Origin: Clostridium beijerinckii
GTDB lineage: Bacteria > Bacillota > Clostridia > Clostridiales > Clostridiaceae
NCBI GenBank assembly: GCA_003129525.1
Contig: CP029329.1
Coordinates: 1,779,501 to 1,843,500 of the forward strand
Length of the DNA stretch: 64,000 nt
Direction: 5' to 3'
The translations under genes and the position numbers were made by a program. The notes below the pieces were generated by a model. The model was not told where the DNA came from. It searched no databases and saw only the letters and a program-made list of their open reading frames with translations. Below, one piece after another: positions 23,934-32,213 of this stretch. Position 1 is the first letter of the stretch. Each line of letters starts with the position of its first letter.

Positions 23934-25289
23934 ATGGTTACAACTACAAAGACATCAATTAATTCTAAAACAAATAGTATTGATATTTTATCAAAAACTT
24001 CTAATACAAATTTATCTAGTAAATCTACTTCAGAATTATATAAAGTAGATAATAATAAAACTGCTTCTAAATCTAAAACTTCTAAAAACGAAGATTTTAA
24101 AGATGTATTAAGTTCAAAAGCAAATTCTAAAGATGAGGTTGCTAAAAATGAAATTTCAACTGACACTAAAGATACTACTAAAATTGATGAATTAAAAGAA
24201 AAGCTTGAAGAACTAGAGGAGGATAGTAAATCTGATTCTAAGGATAAAGTGAATGACATATTAAATCAATTGCTAAGTTTACTTGCTAAGTTAGGCATTA
24301 AGGAAGAAGATTTAAAGTCAAATGGAGAAATTAATTCTGATGTTTTAAAAACTATGATTGAAGGAATTAATGGAGATGCAGCTTCTAAAAGTAATTCAAG
24401 TAGCATTATGGATAAGTTGATGGAACTTTTAAAAAATGATTCAGTGAAAGGTAACTTAGATACTGATGCACTAAAATCAATGCAGAAAATTTTAAGTAAT
24501 TTAAGTGCTAATCTTGCAGATGATAATACTGAGGCTACAAAAGATGTAAAAACCGGTATAAAAAACTTAATGTCAGAAATATCTAATGTGCTAGACAATA
24601 AACAAAGCGAAAGTGGAAAAGTTTTATCACTTGAAGATATGTTGAATAAAAAATATTCACAAGATAATAAAGAAAGTTCAACTGAAAATGAAAGTAATAA
24701 GAATGATACTACTAAAGCTACAAAAGAAGATAAGTTTTTAAATTCATTAATTAATGATGATAAGGATAGCTCTTTAAATAAAATAAATTTATTTGCATCA
24801 AGGACTCAAACTGTTCAAAATCAAGGCGTTGATGCTGCTAGAGGATTAACAATTAATAAAGCTACTTTTGCAGATGATCTAATAAGAGATGTTAAATTTA
24901 TGAGTAATAATTCACTTAAAGAATTAACAGTTAAAATCAATCCAGGTAATCTAGGAGAAATAACTATAAAATTAATTCAAGAAGACGGTGTAATGAAAGC
25001 TAACTTAAAAGCTAATTCAAAGGAAACAACAGCTTTACTTTCACAAAATTTAACGGATATTAAAAAGCAATTAGGAGAACAAAATATTAAAATATCAGAT
25101 GTTAATATTGAACTTTACCAGGATGATACAACATTCTTTACAGAACAAGGTTTTGGAAGACAACTTCCAGAAGAAAAAGGAAGAAACAATAACAGCAATG
25201 GTAATACTAGAAATAATACAACAATTACTGAAGAAGATTTAATAGAAAATATTACATCTACTAATAATAATGTAGAATTTTTTGCATAG
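23934..25289 (+). CDS. fliK: Flagellar hook-length control protein FliK
   Basis: Encodes 451 residues. FliK measures hook length and switches export specificity through FlhB. The first 290 residues are low-complexity Ser/Lys/Asn/Asp-rich. The C-terminal Flg_hook domain is conserved: LKELTVKINPGNLGEITIKL, EDGVMKANLKANSKETTALL, LTDIKKQLGEQNIKISDVNI. ATG 23934 is chosen because GGGAGGTG lies 7-14 nt upstream. Confidence 0.9.
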   Translation: MVTTTKTSINSKTNSIDILSKTSNTNLSSKSTSELYKVDNNKTASKSKTSKNEDFKDVLSSKANSKDEVAKNEISTDTKDTTKIDELKEKLEELEEDSKSDSKDKVNDILNQLLSLLAKLGIKEEDLKSNGEINSDVLKTMIEGINGDAASKSNSSSIMDKLMELLKNDSVKGNLDTDALKSMQKILSNLSANLADDNTEATKDVKTGIKNLMSEISNVLDNKQSESGKVLSLEDMLNKKYSQDNKESSTENESNKNDTTKATKEDKFLNSLINDDKDSSLNKINLFASRTQTVQNQGVDAARGLTINKATFADDLIRDVKFMSNNSLKELTVKINPGNLGEITIKLIQEDGVMKANLKANSKETTALLSQNLTDIKKQLGEQNIKISDVNIELYQDDTTFFTEQGFGRQLPEEKGRNNNSNGNTRNNTTITEEDLIENITSTNNNVEFFA

Positions 25290-25300
25290 GAGGTAAAAAT

Positions 25301-26077
25301 ATGAGTAGTTCAGCAAATTCCTTAAATAATACTACTGTTAATGTTGCTACGTCAGGAACCACTACTAAGGGAACTAAAATTGTAACATCAACTGGCGGTA
25401 ATATGGATAAAAATTCATTTTTGAAAATTTTGGCAGCACAATTAAGCAATTTAGATCCAACACAAGATCAAGATTCAAGTGCTTATGTTAGTCAAATGGC
25501 TCAATTTGCGTCAATGGAACAAATGACAAATTTAAATACTACTATGTCAGATTCTGCATATCAACAAATGGTTGGTAAAACAGTAATAACAAATGAAAAA
25601 GATGATGCTGGTGCATATGTTCAAGGTTCTGTAACTGGAGTAATAAAAAGATCTGGAGGAACTTATTTGGAGATGTTGATTGGTGGAAAAGAAGAAGAAG
25701 TTTCTGTTGAAAATGTAATAGGAGTTGTAAAAACAACAGACACTAATACAATTGTAAATAGTAGAGCAGCACTTAACTCAGATTTCTTAGCGGCTTCAGC
25801 TTTGGCAGCTGACAAAAAAAGTGTAGTTCTAGCAGAAGTTGGTACGGACGGTAATACTACTCTAGTAAAGGGAACCGTAAGTGGTGCTTATATGGATACT
25901 GTTAGTAATGCAACGGTAAAAATAAAAGTTAATGTTTTAGATTCAAATGGAAAACCAACAGGTGAGACTAAGACATATGACTATGGAAATATAGTAAGAG
26001 CTGGAGATTTAACAGATGATGAAATGAATGTAAAGCTAAATACAACAACAGATACAGCAACGACAACAACAGTGTGA
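25301..26077 (+). CDS. flgD: Flagellar hook assembly (scaffold) protein FlgD
   Basis: Encodes 258 residues. FlgD caps the growing hook and is required for FlgE polymerisation. The N-terminal FlgD domain is typical: DKNSFLKILAAQLSNLDPTQ, then SAYVSQMAQFASMEQMTNLN, and QMVGKTV. The C-terminal half is a longer variable beta region. AGGAGG is 8 nt upstream. Confidence 0.93.
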   Translation: MSSSANSLNNTTVNVATSGTTTKGTKIVTSTGGNMDKNSFLKILAAQLSNLDPTQDQDSSAYVSQMAQFASMEQMTNLNTTMSDSAYQQMVGKTVITNEKDDAGAYVQGSVTGVIKRSGGTYLEMLIGGKEEEVSVENVIGVVKTTDTNTIVNSRAALNSDFLAASALAADKKSVVLAEVGTDGNTTLVKGTVSGAYMDTVSNATVKIKVNVLDSNGKPTGETKTYDYGNIVRAGDLTDDEMNVKLNTTTDTATTTTV

Positions 26078-26083
26078 GAATAG

Positions 26084-26479
26084 ATGAGTTATAGAATTAT
26101 TAATGGACAAACATATTTAGTAGGAAATTTTGAACAAATTAATAATACACAACCTAAACTAAATAATACAACTAATGCAAAGGAGAATAAAAGCTTCAAA
26201 GATGTATTAGATAGTGTTAAAAGTAAAGATGAAGGTTTTACTGTATCGAAACACGCAGCTCTAAGACTTAATGAAATTAATTTTACAGAAGAAGACATGA
26301 AACAAATAGAAAAAGGATTTAAGATAGCAAAAGATAAAAATTCAAAGAATACAGTTATGTTATATAAAGACACAGCAATAATTGCAAGTGTTGAAAATAA
26401 AACAATTATAACAGCTGTTGATAAAGAAAGAGCAAAAAACAACATATTTACAAATATAGATAGTGTAGTGATTTTATAG
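26084..26479 (+). CDS. Flagellar operon protein of the TIGR02530 type
   Basis: Encodes 131 residues. The conserved C-terminal region, SKHAALRLNEINFTEEDMKQ then KGFKIAKDKNSKNTVMLYKD and ALIASVENKTIITAVDKERA-like sequence, matches the small flagellar protein that lies between flgD and flgE in many Firmicutes. It may act in hook assembly, but the role is not established. It starts 6 nt after flgD. Confidence 0.8.
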   Translation: MSYRIINGQTYLVGNFEQINNTQPKLNNTTNAKENKSFKDVLDSVKSKDEGFTVSKHAALRLNEINFTEEDMKQIEKGFKIAKDKNSKNTVMLYKDTAIIASVENKTIITAVDKERAKNNIFTNIDSVVIL

Positions 26480-26489
26480 CCTGGACTTG

Positions 26490-26632
26490 GACCAATTAAC
26501 AATTAAAAATGAACAGTTAACAATTATGGAACAAAGCACTGCGTGCTTTGAAAAAATATATTTGAGAAATGCTGTAAGCATTTCAACATTAATTGTTAAT
26601 TGTTAAATGATAATTGTTAATTGACATACGGG
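26490..26632 (+). repeat. Dispersed hairpin repeat, family B, before flgE
   Basis: Opens with ACCAATTAACAATTAAAAAT. It carries GGAACA AAGCAC-TGC-GTGCTTT (hairpin 1, about 26529-26551), ATATATTT, then GAAATGC-TGTAA-GCATTTC (hairpin 2, 26567-26585), and closes ATTGTTAATTGTTAAATG. Compared with 23792-23922 both stems have changed on both sides, keeping pairing. Confidence 0.7.
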
Positions 26633-26696
26633 GTGGTTGAACTTGTGGAACGACAGAAGCAAGTTAAAACAAAAAAATATGATTTGGAGGAACGTT

Positions 26697-27707
26697 ATGT
26701 TAAGATGTATGTATTCTGGAATAAGCGGAATGAAGGTTAATCAAACTAAATTAGACGTTATTGGTAATAATATAGCAAATGTAGGTACTACTTCATTTAA
26801 GTCTTCAAGAGCAGAATTTAGTGATATGTTATATCAAAACTCTGGAGAAGCAGCAGCACCTACATCAACCAAAGGTGGAACAAATGCTAAACAAGTAGGA
26901 CTTGGAGCAAAATTATCAAGTATAAATAAAGTAATGGGACAAGGAAATGCTTTATCAACAGGAAGATCACTTGATGTATGTGTTGATGGTGATGGATATT
27001 TAGTAGTTGCTAAAGGACCTATAGATGGTGATATATCTACAACAACAACAGCAGCTAAAAATGCTATGGATGAAACTCTTTATACAAGAGATGGAAATTT
27101 GACTTTAGATAAAGATGGAAATTTATTAACAGCAGATGGATATAGAGTTATGGGATATGCTATGTCTGCTACTAGCGGTGGTACAAGTAGCCTTGTTGCT
27201 AGTACTACTGGTGGACCAACAACGGTTAACTTTGTAGATGCAGACGCTGCTACAAAGCCAACTGCAGTGACTGGAAATTTAGTGCCATTAGTAATACCAG
27301 ATTCAGTAACTAATGGTAGTGTACAAGATCCGATTAAGAAATTTGAAATAGGTAAAGATGGGCTTATTACAGCTGTACTTGGAAGTGGTGCAAGAACAGC
27401 TATAGGGCAAATGGGCATGGCAAGCTTTAAAAATACCGAAGGATTAACAAGTATCGGAGGAAATATGCTACAAGTATCATCAAACTCTGGCGCAGCTTTG
27501 TATAAAACAGGTATTGGAGAAGCAGCCGATAAAGATAATAGTGGTGGTTTTGGAGATCTTGTTCAAGGAGCTCTTGAAGCATCAAACGTTGATTTAACAG
27601 AACAATTTACAGATATGATTACAGCAACTAGAAGTTTCCAAGCAGCGGGAAAGATGATAACAACAGGAGATGAAATTCTTCAAACTATTACTGGATTAAT
27701 GAGATAG
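26697..27707 (+). CDS. flgE: Flagellar hook protein FlgE
   Basis: Encodes 336 residues, a short hook protein. The N-terminus is axial (MLRCMYSGISGMKVNQTKLD then VIGNNIANVGTTSFKSSRAE), and the FlgE/F/G-like central domain includes SLDVCVDGDGYLVVA and LYTRDGNLTLDKDGNLLTAD. The C-terminus is QGALEASNVDLTEQFTDMI and RSFQAAGKMITTGDEIL. ATG 26697 has TTGGAGG 6-12 nt upstream; the longer frame from 26637 extends into repeat sequence and is rejected. Confidence 0.94.
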   Translation: MLRCMYSGISGMKVNQTKLDVIGNNIANVGTTSFKSSRAEFSDMLYQNSGEAAAPTSTKGGTNAKQVGLGAKLSSINKVMGQGNALSTGRSLDVCVDGDGYLVVAKGPIDGDISTTTTAAKNAMDETLYTRDGNLTLDKDGNLLTADGYRVMGYAMSATSGGTSSLVASTTGGPTTVNFVDADAATKPTAVTGNLVPLVIPDSVTNGSVQDPIKKFEIGKDGLITAVLGSGARTAIGQMGMASFKNTEGLTSIGGNMLQVSSNSGAALYKTGIGEAADKDNSGGFGDLVQGALEASNVDLTEQFTDMITATRSFQAAGKMITTGDEILQTITGLMR

Positions 27708-27740
27708 TTTATAAGCTAGGTAATAATATACTATAACAAT

Positions 27741-27778
27741 TCGCAAGTTGAGCTAATAATGCTCAACTTGCAAATATT
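27741..27778 (+). terminator. Strong hairpin terminator after flgE
   Basis: GCAAGTTGAGC (27743-27753) pairs perfectly over 11 bp with GCTCAACTTGC (27761-27771), followed by AAATATTTATAT. Being inside the operon, it may reduce rather than stop transcription into flbD and beyond, raising hook protein relative to export genes. Confidence 0.7.
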
Positions 27779-27814
27779 TATATATTGCAATGTATAATGC
27801 AGAATACACATAAG

Positions 27815-27930
27815 ATAATTGACAATGAATGATTCAATTTCCGAAGGAAATTTTACTATAATTGTTAAATGTTCATTGCCAATTGTGCATTGGTACGTGT
27901 GTATTGTGAATTGTACATTGATTAATGCAT
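27815..27930 (+). repeat. Dispersed hairpin repeat, family B, before flbD
   Basis: ATAATTGACAATGAATGATT at the start; a hairpin CAATTTCC-GAA-GGAAATTTT (27837-27855); then TATAATTGTTAAATGTTCATTGCCAATTGTGCATT and GTGAATTGTACATTG before the flbD ribosome site. It is shorter than other members, with one hairpin retained. Confidence 0.55.
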
Positions 27931-27957
27931 ATTCGAAAAAATAAGGGGTGAGAATTT

Positions 27958-28149
27958 ATGATAGACGTAACAGGAATGAACCATGAAAAATTTATACTTA
28001 ATGCTGATCATATTGAAAAAATAGAAGAGGTTCCTGAAACAATAATAACATTAACAAATGGAAGGAAATATATAATTCTAGAAAGTGTTGAGGAAGTAAA
28101 AGCTGCGGTTATAAAGTACAAGAATAAGATATTTACATACAAAATATAA
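27958..28149 (+). CDS. flbD: FlbD family flagellar protein
   Basis: Encodes 63 residues. FlbD (SwrD in Bacillus) is a small protein affecting motor power. Family features: N-terminal MIDVTGMNHEKFILNADHIE, then KIEEVPETIITLTNGRKYII and LESVEEVKAAVIKYK. AAGGGGTG precedes ATG 27958. In many clostridia motA and motB follow flbD, but here fliL follows directly. Confidence 0.9.
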   Translation: MIDVTGMNHEKFILNADHIEKIEEVPETIITLTNGRKYIILESVEEVKAAVIKYKNKIFTYKI

Positions 28150-28193
28150 AAAATTAGCATTTTAATTGTTGGAAATAGTAAGGAGTGATACTA

Positions 28194-28679
28194 ATGGCTT
28201 TTGGAAAAGGAAAAACAAAGGAAAAGGGTGAAAACACTGGCAAGAATAGTAAAGGGGTTATGATAATCTTATTTATTTTGGGATTAATAGTTTTAGGTGC
28301 AGCGACTTTTGGGGGAGTATATTTATATATGAAAACTAGTAAAACAATAGATGCCCAAGAAGTTGTTATAGAAAATACATATATGGATTTAGCAGAATTT
28401 ACAGTTAATTTAGCTGATGAAGGTGGAAAAAGGTATTTTAAAGGGGAATTATCTTTAGGTTATGATAAGACAAAAACAAAGTTAGTTGAAGAATTGACAG
28501 GAAATCAAGTAGTTGTAAGAGATAGTATTATATTTTATTTTAAAAGTAAAAAAGCTAATTATATAAATGATGTGAAAAATACAGATGAGATGAAAAAACA
28601 ACTTATTGAAGCTATTAATAAAGACTTGACCAAAGGTAAGATTACAGATATAAGATTTAAAAGTATGATAATTCAGTAG
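28194..28679 (+). CDS. fliL: Flagellar basal body-associated protein FliL
   Basis: Encodes 161 residues. FliL is a single-pass inner membrane protein surrounding the stator. It has a Lys/Gly-rich cytoplasmic N-terminus, one membrane helix (VMIILFILGLIVLGAATFGG, about residues 22-42) and the periplasmic FliL domain (LAEFTVNLADEGGKRYFKGE; VVVRDSIIFYFKSKKANYIN). ATG 28194 is chosen with AAGGAG 8-13 nt upstream; the frame start at GTG 28185 overlaps the ribosome site. Confidence 0.9.
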   Translation: MAFGKGKTKEKGENTGKNSKGVMIILFILGLIVLGAATFGGVYLYMKTSKTIDAQEVVIENTYMDLAEFTVNLADEGGKRYFKGELSLGYDKTKTKLVEELTGNQVVVRDSIIFYFKSKKANYINDVKNTDEMKKQLIEAINKDLTKGKITDIRFKSMIIQ

Positions 28680-28687
28680 GTGGAAAA

Positions 28688-29086
28688 ATGAATTTTGAAT
28701 TATTAGCAATGCTCGTAAAACTTATTTTAGCACTGGGAGTAACACTCGGATTAATGTTTTTAAGTTTTAAATTAATGGGGACAAAACTGAGTGCAATTAA
28801 TAATAACAAATATGTTAAAGTTATTGATAGAGTACAGGTGACAAAAGAAAATTTTATATTAATAGTTAAAATTGGGAAAAAAGGATATGTAATGACTAGT
28901 ACTGCAGGACATATGGAGAAATTATCAGAACTATCAGAAGAAGAAATTAATATTATTGAAGAAGATAAGAAAAAAGCAGCAGCGGAGATATCTGAAAACT
29001 ACAATGAATTGATTTTGAAATTAAGAAAAAATTTTTCTAAGATAGTAAAGAATATAAAATCAAAGGAAGAGAAACATGAAAAATAA
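28688..29086 (+). CDS. fliO: Flagellar biosynthetic protein FliO
   Basis: Encodes 132 residues. FliO is a chaperone for assembly of the FliP export gate. It has one N-terminal membrane helix (LLAMLVKLILALGVTLGLMF) and then the FliO core: VKVIDRVQVTKENFILIVKI and GKKGYVMTSTAGHMEKLSEL. The Lys/Glu-rich tail overlaps the fliP start by 11 nt. It lies between fliL and fliP as usual; no fliM or fliY intervenes here. Confidence 0.85.
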   Translation: MNFELLAMLVKLILALGVTLGLMFLSFKLMGTKLSAINNNKYVKVIDRVQVTKENFILIVKIGKKGYVMTSTAGHMEKLSELSEEEINIIEEDKKKAAAEISENYNELILKLRKNFSKIVKNIKSKEEKHEK

Positions 29087-29855
29087 TAAAAACAGAATAG
29101 TATTTACGCTTTTGATGGCTCTCGGAATCATTATGTTTTGCACTATAAATGCATATGCTGCTCCGAGTAGTACAGATTTACCACAACTTAATATATCACT
29201 TGGAGATAAAAGTGGTACACCACAAGATTATGTATCAAGCATTAAAATATTAATATTTTTTACGATTATATCATTATTACCATCTATAGTAATAATGATG
29301 ACATCTTTCACTAGAATAGTGGTAGTTTTCTCATTTCTTAAGAGTGCAATGGGAGTACAACAGGCTGTTCCAAATCAAATTTTAACAGGACTAGCTATAT
29401 TCCTAACACTATTTATAATGGCACCTGTTTATAATGAAATAAATACTAATGGAATTCAGCCATATTTGGAAAATAAAATAACTCAAGAACAAGCAGTGGA
29501 AGAATCTTCAAAGCCACTAAAAGCATTTATGCTAAAACAAACAAGAGAAAAGGATTTAGAATTATTTGTTGAAATTGGTGGAGTTGATAAAGAAAACTTA
29601 ACAAAAGAAAATGTTTCATTTGTTACATTAATTCCTGCTTTTGCAATAAGTGAATTGAAAACAGCATTTCAAATTGGATTTTTAATATATTTGCCTTTTC
29701 TTGTAATAGATATGGTAATATCCAGTGTTTTAATGGCAATGGGTATGTTTATGTTGCCACCTACAATGGTATCTCTTCCATTTAAATTAATAGTATTTGT
29801 AATGGTTGATGGATGGTATTTGTTGACAAAATCTTTAGTGCAGAGTTTTATGTGA
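29076..29855 (+). CDS. fliP: Flagellar export gate protein FliP
   Basis: Encodes 259 residues. FliP forms the hexameric core of the export gate. An N-terminal signal-like helix (RIVFTLLMALGIIMFCTINAYA) is followed by ILIFFTIISLLPSIVIMMTS, then the conserved RIVVVFSFLKSAMGVQQAVP, PNQILTGLAIFLTLFIMAPV, and C-terminal VISSVLMAMGMFMLPPTMVS. It overlaps fliO and is followed by fliQ. Confidence 0.96.
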   Translation: MKNNKNRIVFTLLMALGIIMFCTINAYAAPSSTDLPQLNISLGDKSGTPQDYVSSIKILIFFTIISLLPSIVIMMTSFTRIVVVFSFLKSAMGVQQAVPNQILTGLAIFLTLFIMAPVYNEINTNGIQPYLENKITQEQAVEESSKPLKAFMLKQTREKDLELFVEIGGVDKENLTKENVSFVTLIPAFAISELKTAFQIGFLIYLPFLVIDMVISSVLMAMGMFMLPPTMVSLPFKLIVFVMVDGWYLLTKSLVQSFM

Positions 29856-29866
29856 GGTGAAATGTT

Positions 29867-30136
29867 ATGACACAAACAATGCTTAATGCTATAGTTAAAG
29901 ATACAATAATAACAGCAGCAAAAGTATCAGCACCTATATTAATTATAGTGCTTGTATTAGGATTAATTATCAGTATTTTACAAGCAACGACTCAAATACA
30001 AGAACAAACATTAACTTTTGTGCCTAAATTAATAGCAACAGCTGTTGTTGGAATACTTTTAGGTAGTTGGATGCTTCAAACAATTATGTCTTTTACTACA
30101 AGAATCTTTGATTTAATTTCAAAGATTACCACATAA
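29867..30136 (+). CDS. fliQ: Flagellar export gate protein FliQ
   Basis: Encodes 89 residues with two membrane helices (about 17-37 and 50-70). Conserved motifs: VSAPILIIVLVLGLIISILQ, then ATTQIQEQTLTFVPKLIATA. It is an export gate subunit that wraps FliP and FliR. It lies 11 nt after fliP. Confidence 0.95.
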   Translation: MTQTMLNAIVKDTIITAAKVSAPILIIVLVLGLIISILQATTQIQEQTLTFVPKLIATAVVGILLGSWMLQTIMSFTTRIFDLISKITT

Positions 30137-30152
30137 AAGGAGGTAAGCCACT

Positions 30153-31994
30153 GTGATAGATGTAGCCTACTTCCTTGCATTGTTTTTGGTTTTTTTAAGA
30201 ATAACTTCATATTTTATAGCTGTTGAAATATTTTTTCCATCTGGAACACCTCAAATTATGAAAGGTGTATTTTCACTTATACTTTCATTTGGTATTATAT
30301 CGGGAATAGATTATTCTACAATGAACGTTATAAATAATGGCTATATTTTGGTGTTTTATGCAATAAGTGAAATAATGACTGGGTTAATACTAGGTTACAT
30401 AACTAATTTAGTTTTTCAAGCAGTTAAACTAGCAGGAGCATGGATGGATATTCACGCAGGCTTTTCAATGGTGTCTGTATTAGATCCAACAAGTCATACT
30501 ACATCAACTTTACTTGGAAATTTTTCTTATTTTATTTCACTAGCATTCTTTTTTATAGTTGATGGTCATCATGTACTTATAACTATGTTATTTGAAAGTA
30601 CAAAGATAGTACCAATTGGGAAAACCATAGTTTATCAAGAAACTTTAATGGGAGTTATGCAAACTATTTTTAGTTATTTTACACTAGGTGTGAAAATGGC
30701 AATACCTTTGGTATTAATAATTGTTATAACAGATGTGTGCTTGGGACTAATTTCGAGAACAGTACCTTCAATTCCAATTATGATTTTTGGTATGCCTATA
30801 AAAAATATGTTAGGTCTTATAACATTTATTATATTATTACCATTACTACTTAAATTAGTAGGTACAGCTATATATAACTTACCGAATATTTTCCGGGAAA
30901 TAGTTAATTTAGTACCATTAGTTCCATTAGCATTAGTTTTTGCAAGTGATGATAAAACAGAAGAAGCAACTCCAAAGAAAAAATCAGATTCTAGAAATAA
31001 AGGTCAATTAGCTAGAAGTAAAGATGTATCAGTAGCAATTACAATGCTTGTTTGTACAATGCTTATTTCTTCTTTATGGGGAATGCTGACATCTGGATTT
31101 AAAGATGTAATTATCTATTTTTTTAAGATTCCTATGCTAGAAAATTTCGATAAAGGAACACTTTCTAATATAGTGATTACTGTAACATTAAAAATAGCAG
31201 CTTTGCTTTTACCTTTTGCATTACCTATAATGATTGGTGGAATTATTGCGAGTTTACTTCAAACGGGTTTCTTATTTACAGGAGAACCTTTGAAGCCTTC
31301 TTTTGGGAAATTAAATCCAATATCAGGAATGAAAAATATGATATCCAAAAGAAGTTTGGTAGATTTGGGAAAAAATATGATAGTAATAACTATAGTATCA
31401 ATTTTGGCTTATAAGTATATATTAGCAAATTATCAAAGTATATTGGGGATTTCAAATTTGTATTTACCTACACTGGGAGATGAGGTTAAAAATTTAGTTG
31501 TTGGTATTTTTAAGCAAATAAGCTTAGTTCTTGTTATTATTGCAGCTACTGATTATTTTCTTCAAATTAGAATGCATAATAAAGAGATGAAGATGACCAA
31601 ACAAGAAATTAAGGATGAATACAAACAATCAGAGGGAGATCCACAATTAAAAGGGAAAATTAAGCAAAGACAAAGAGAAATGGGTATGAAGAGAATGATG
31701 TCATCTGTTGCAGATGCTACAGTTGTAATAACTAACCCTACTCACTTGGCGATTGCTATAAAATATGAAGAAGGCGGAAACATGGAGGCTCCAAAAGTTT
31801 TAGCTAAAGGAGCAGATTATATTGCAATTAAAATAAAGAGTATAGCAAAGGAACATGAAATTCCAGTTATAGAAAATAAACCACTTGCAAGAATGATGTA
31901 TGATAGGGTGGAAATAGATGATGATATACCACAAGATTTATATCAAGGGGTTGCAGAAATTTTAGCAGTAGTAATGAAACTAAAAAAGAAATAA
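30153..31994 (+). CDS. Fused flagellar export proteins FliR-FlhB
   Basis: Encodes 613 residues from GTG with GGAGG upstream. Residues 1-255 are FliR (RITSYFIAVEIFFPSGTPQI; GAWMDIHAGFSMVSVLDPTS; membrane helices). The rest is FlhB: DDKTEEATPKKKSDSRNKGQ begins the FlhB N-terminus, with four membrane helices and the cytoplasmic switch domain carrying the autocleavage motif NPTH (in VVITNPTHLAIAIKYEEGG). FliR-FlhB fusions are a known clostridial variant. Fusion ensures one-to-one export gate stoichiometry. Confidence 0.95.
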   Translation: MIDVAYFLALFLVFLRITSYFIAVEIFFPSGTPQIMKGVFSLILSFGIISGIDYSTMNVINNGYILVFYAISEIMTGLILGYITNLVFQAVKLAGAWMDIHAGFSMVSVLDPTSHTTSTLLGNFSYFISLAFFFIVDGHHVLITMLFESTKIVPIGKTIVYQETLMGVMQTIFSYFTLGVKMAIPLVLIIVITDVCLGLISRTVPSIPIMIFGMPIKNMLGLITFIILLPLLLKLVGTAIYNLPNIFREIVNLVPLVPLALVFASDDKTEEATPKKKSDSRNKGQLARSKDVSVAITMLVCTMLISSLWGMLTSGFKDVIIYFFKIPMLENFDKGTLSNIVITVTLKIAALLLPFALPIMIGGIIASLLQTGFLFTGEPLKPSFGKLNPISGMKNMISKRSLVDLGKNMIVITIVSILAYKYILANYQSILGISNLYLPTLGDEVKNLVVGIFKQISLVLVIIAATDYFLQIRMHNKEMKMTKQEIKDEYKQSEGDPQLKGKIKQRQREMGMKRMMSSVADATVVITNPTHLAIAIKYEEGGNMEAPKVLAKGADYIAIKIKSIAKEHEIPVIENKPLARMMYDRVEIDDDIPQDLYQGVAEILAVVMKLKKK

Positions 31995-32213
31995 GAAACT
32001 TAATTTAAATGCTTAATTTGAAAACTGCAATGTGAATTCAATAAAAGTTCTCATAAGACTCAAAAGATGATATTATATAGATAATAAGGATAATAATTTT
32101 ATTTATGGAATTATGAAAGACACTTCATCTATTAGCAAAAAGATAAGATTTACATTACAAAAAGTAAGTAATTGAGAATTAAGAGTAATAGTGGAGAATA
32201 GGAGGTTGAATTT

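Noticed and set aside
27524..27534. GCCGATAA sequence resembling a sigma-D -10 box
   Set aside because: It lies within flgE coding sequence (codons for AADKDN), without TAAA at the correct distance.
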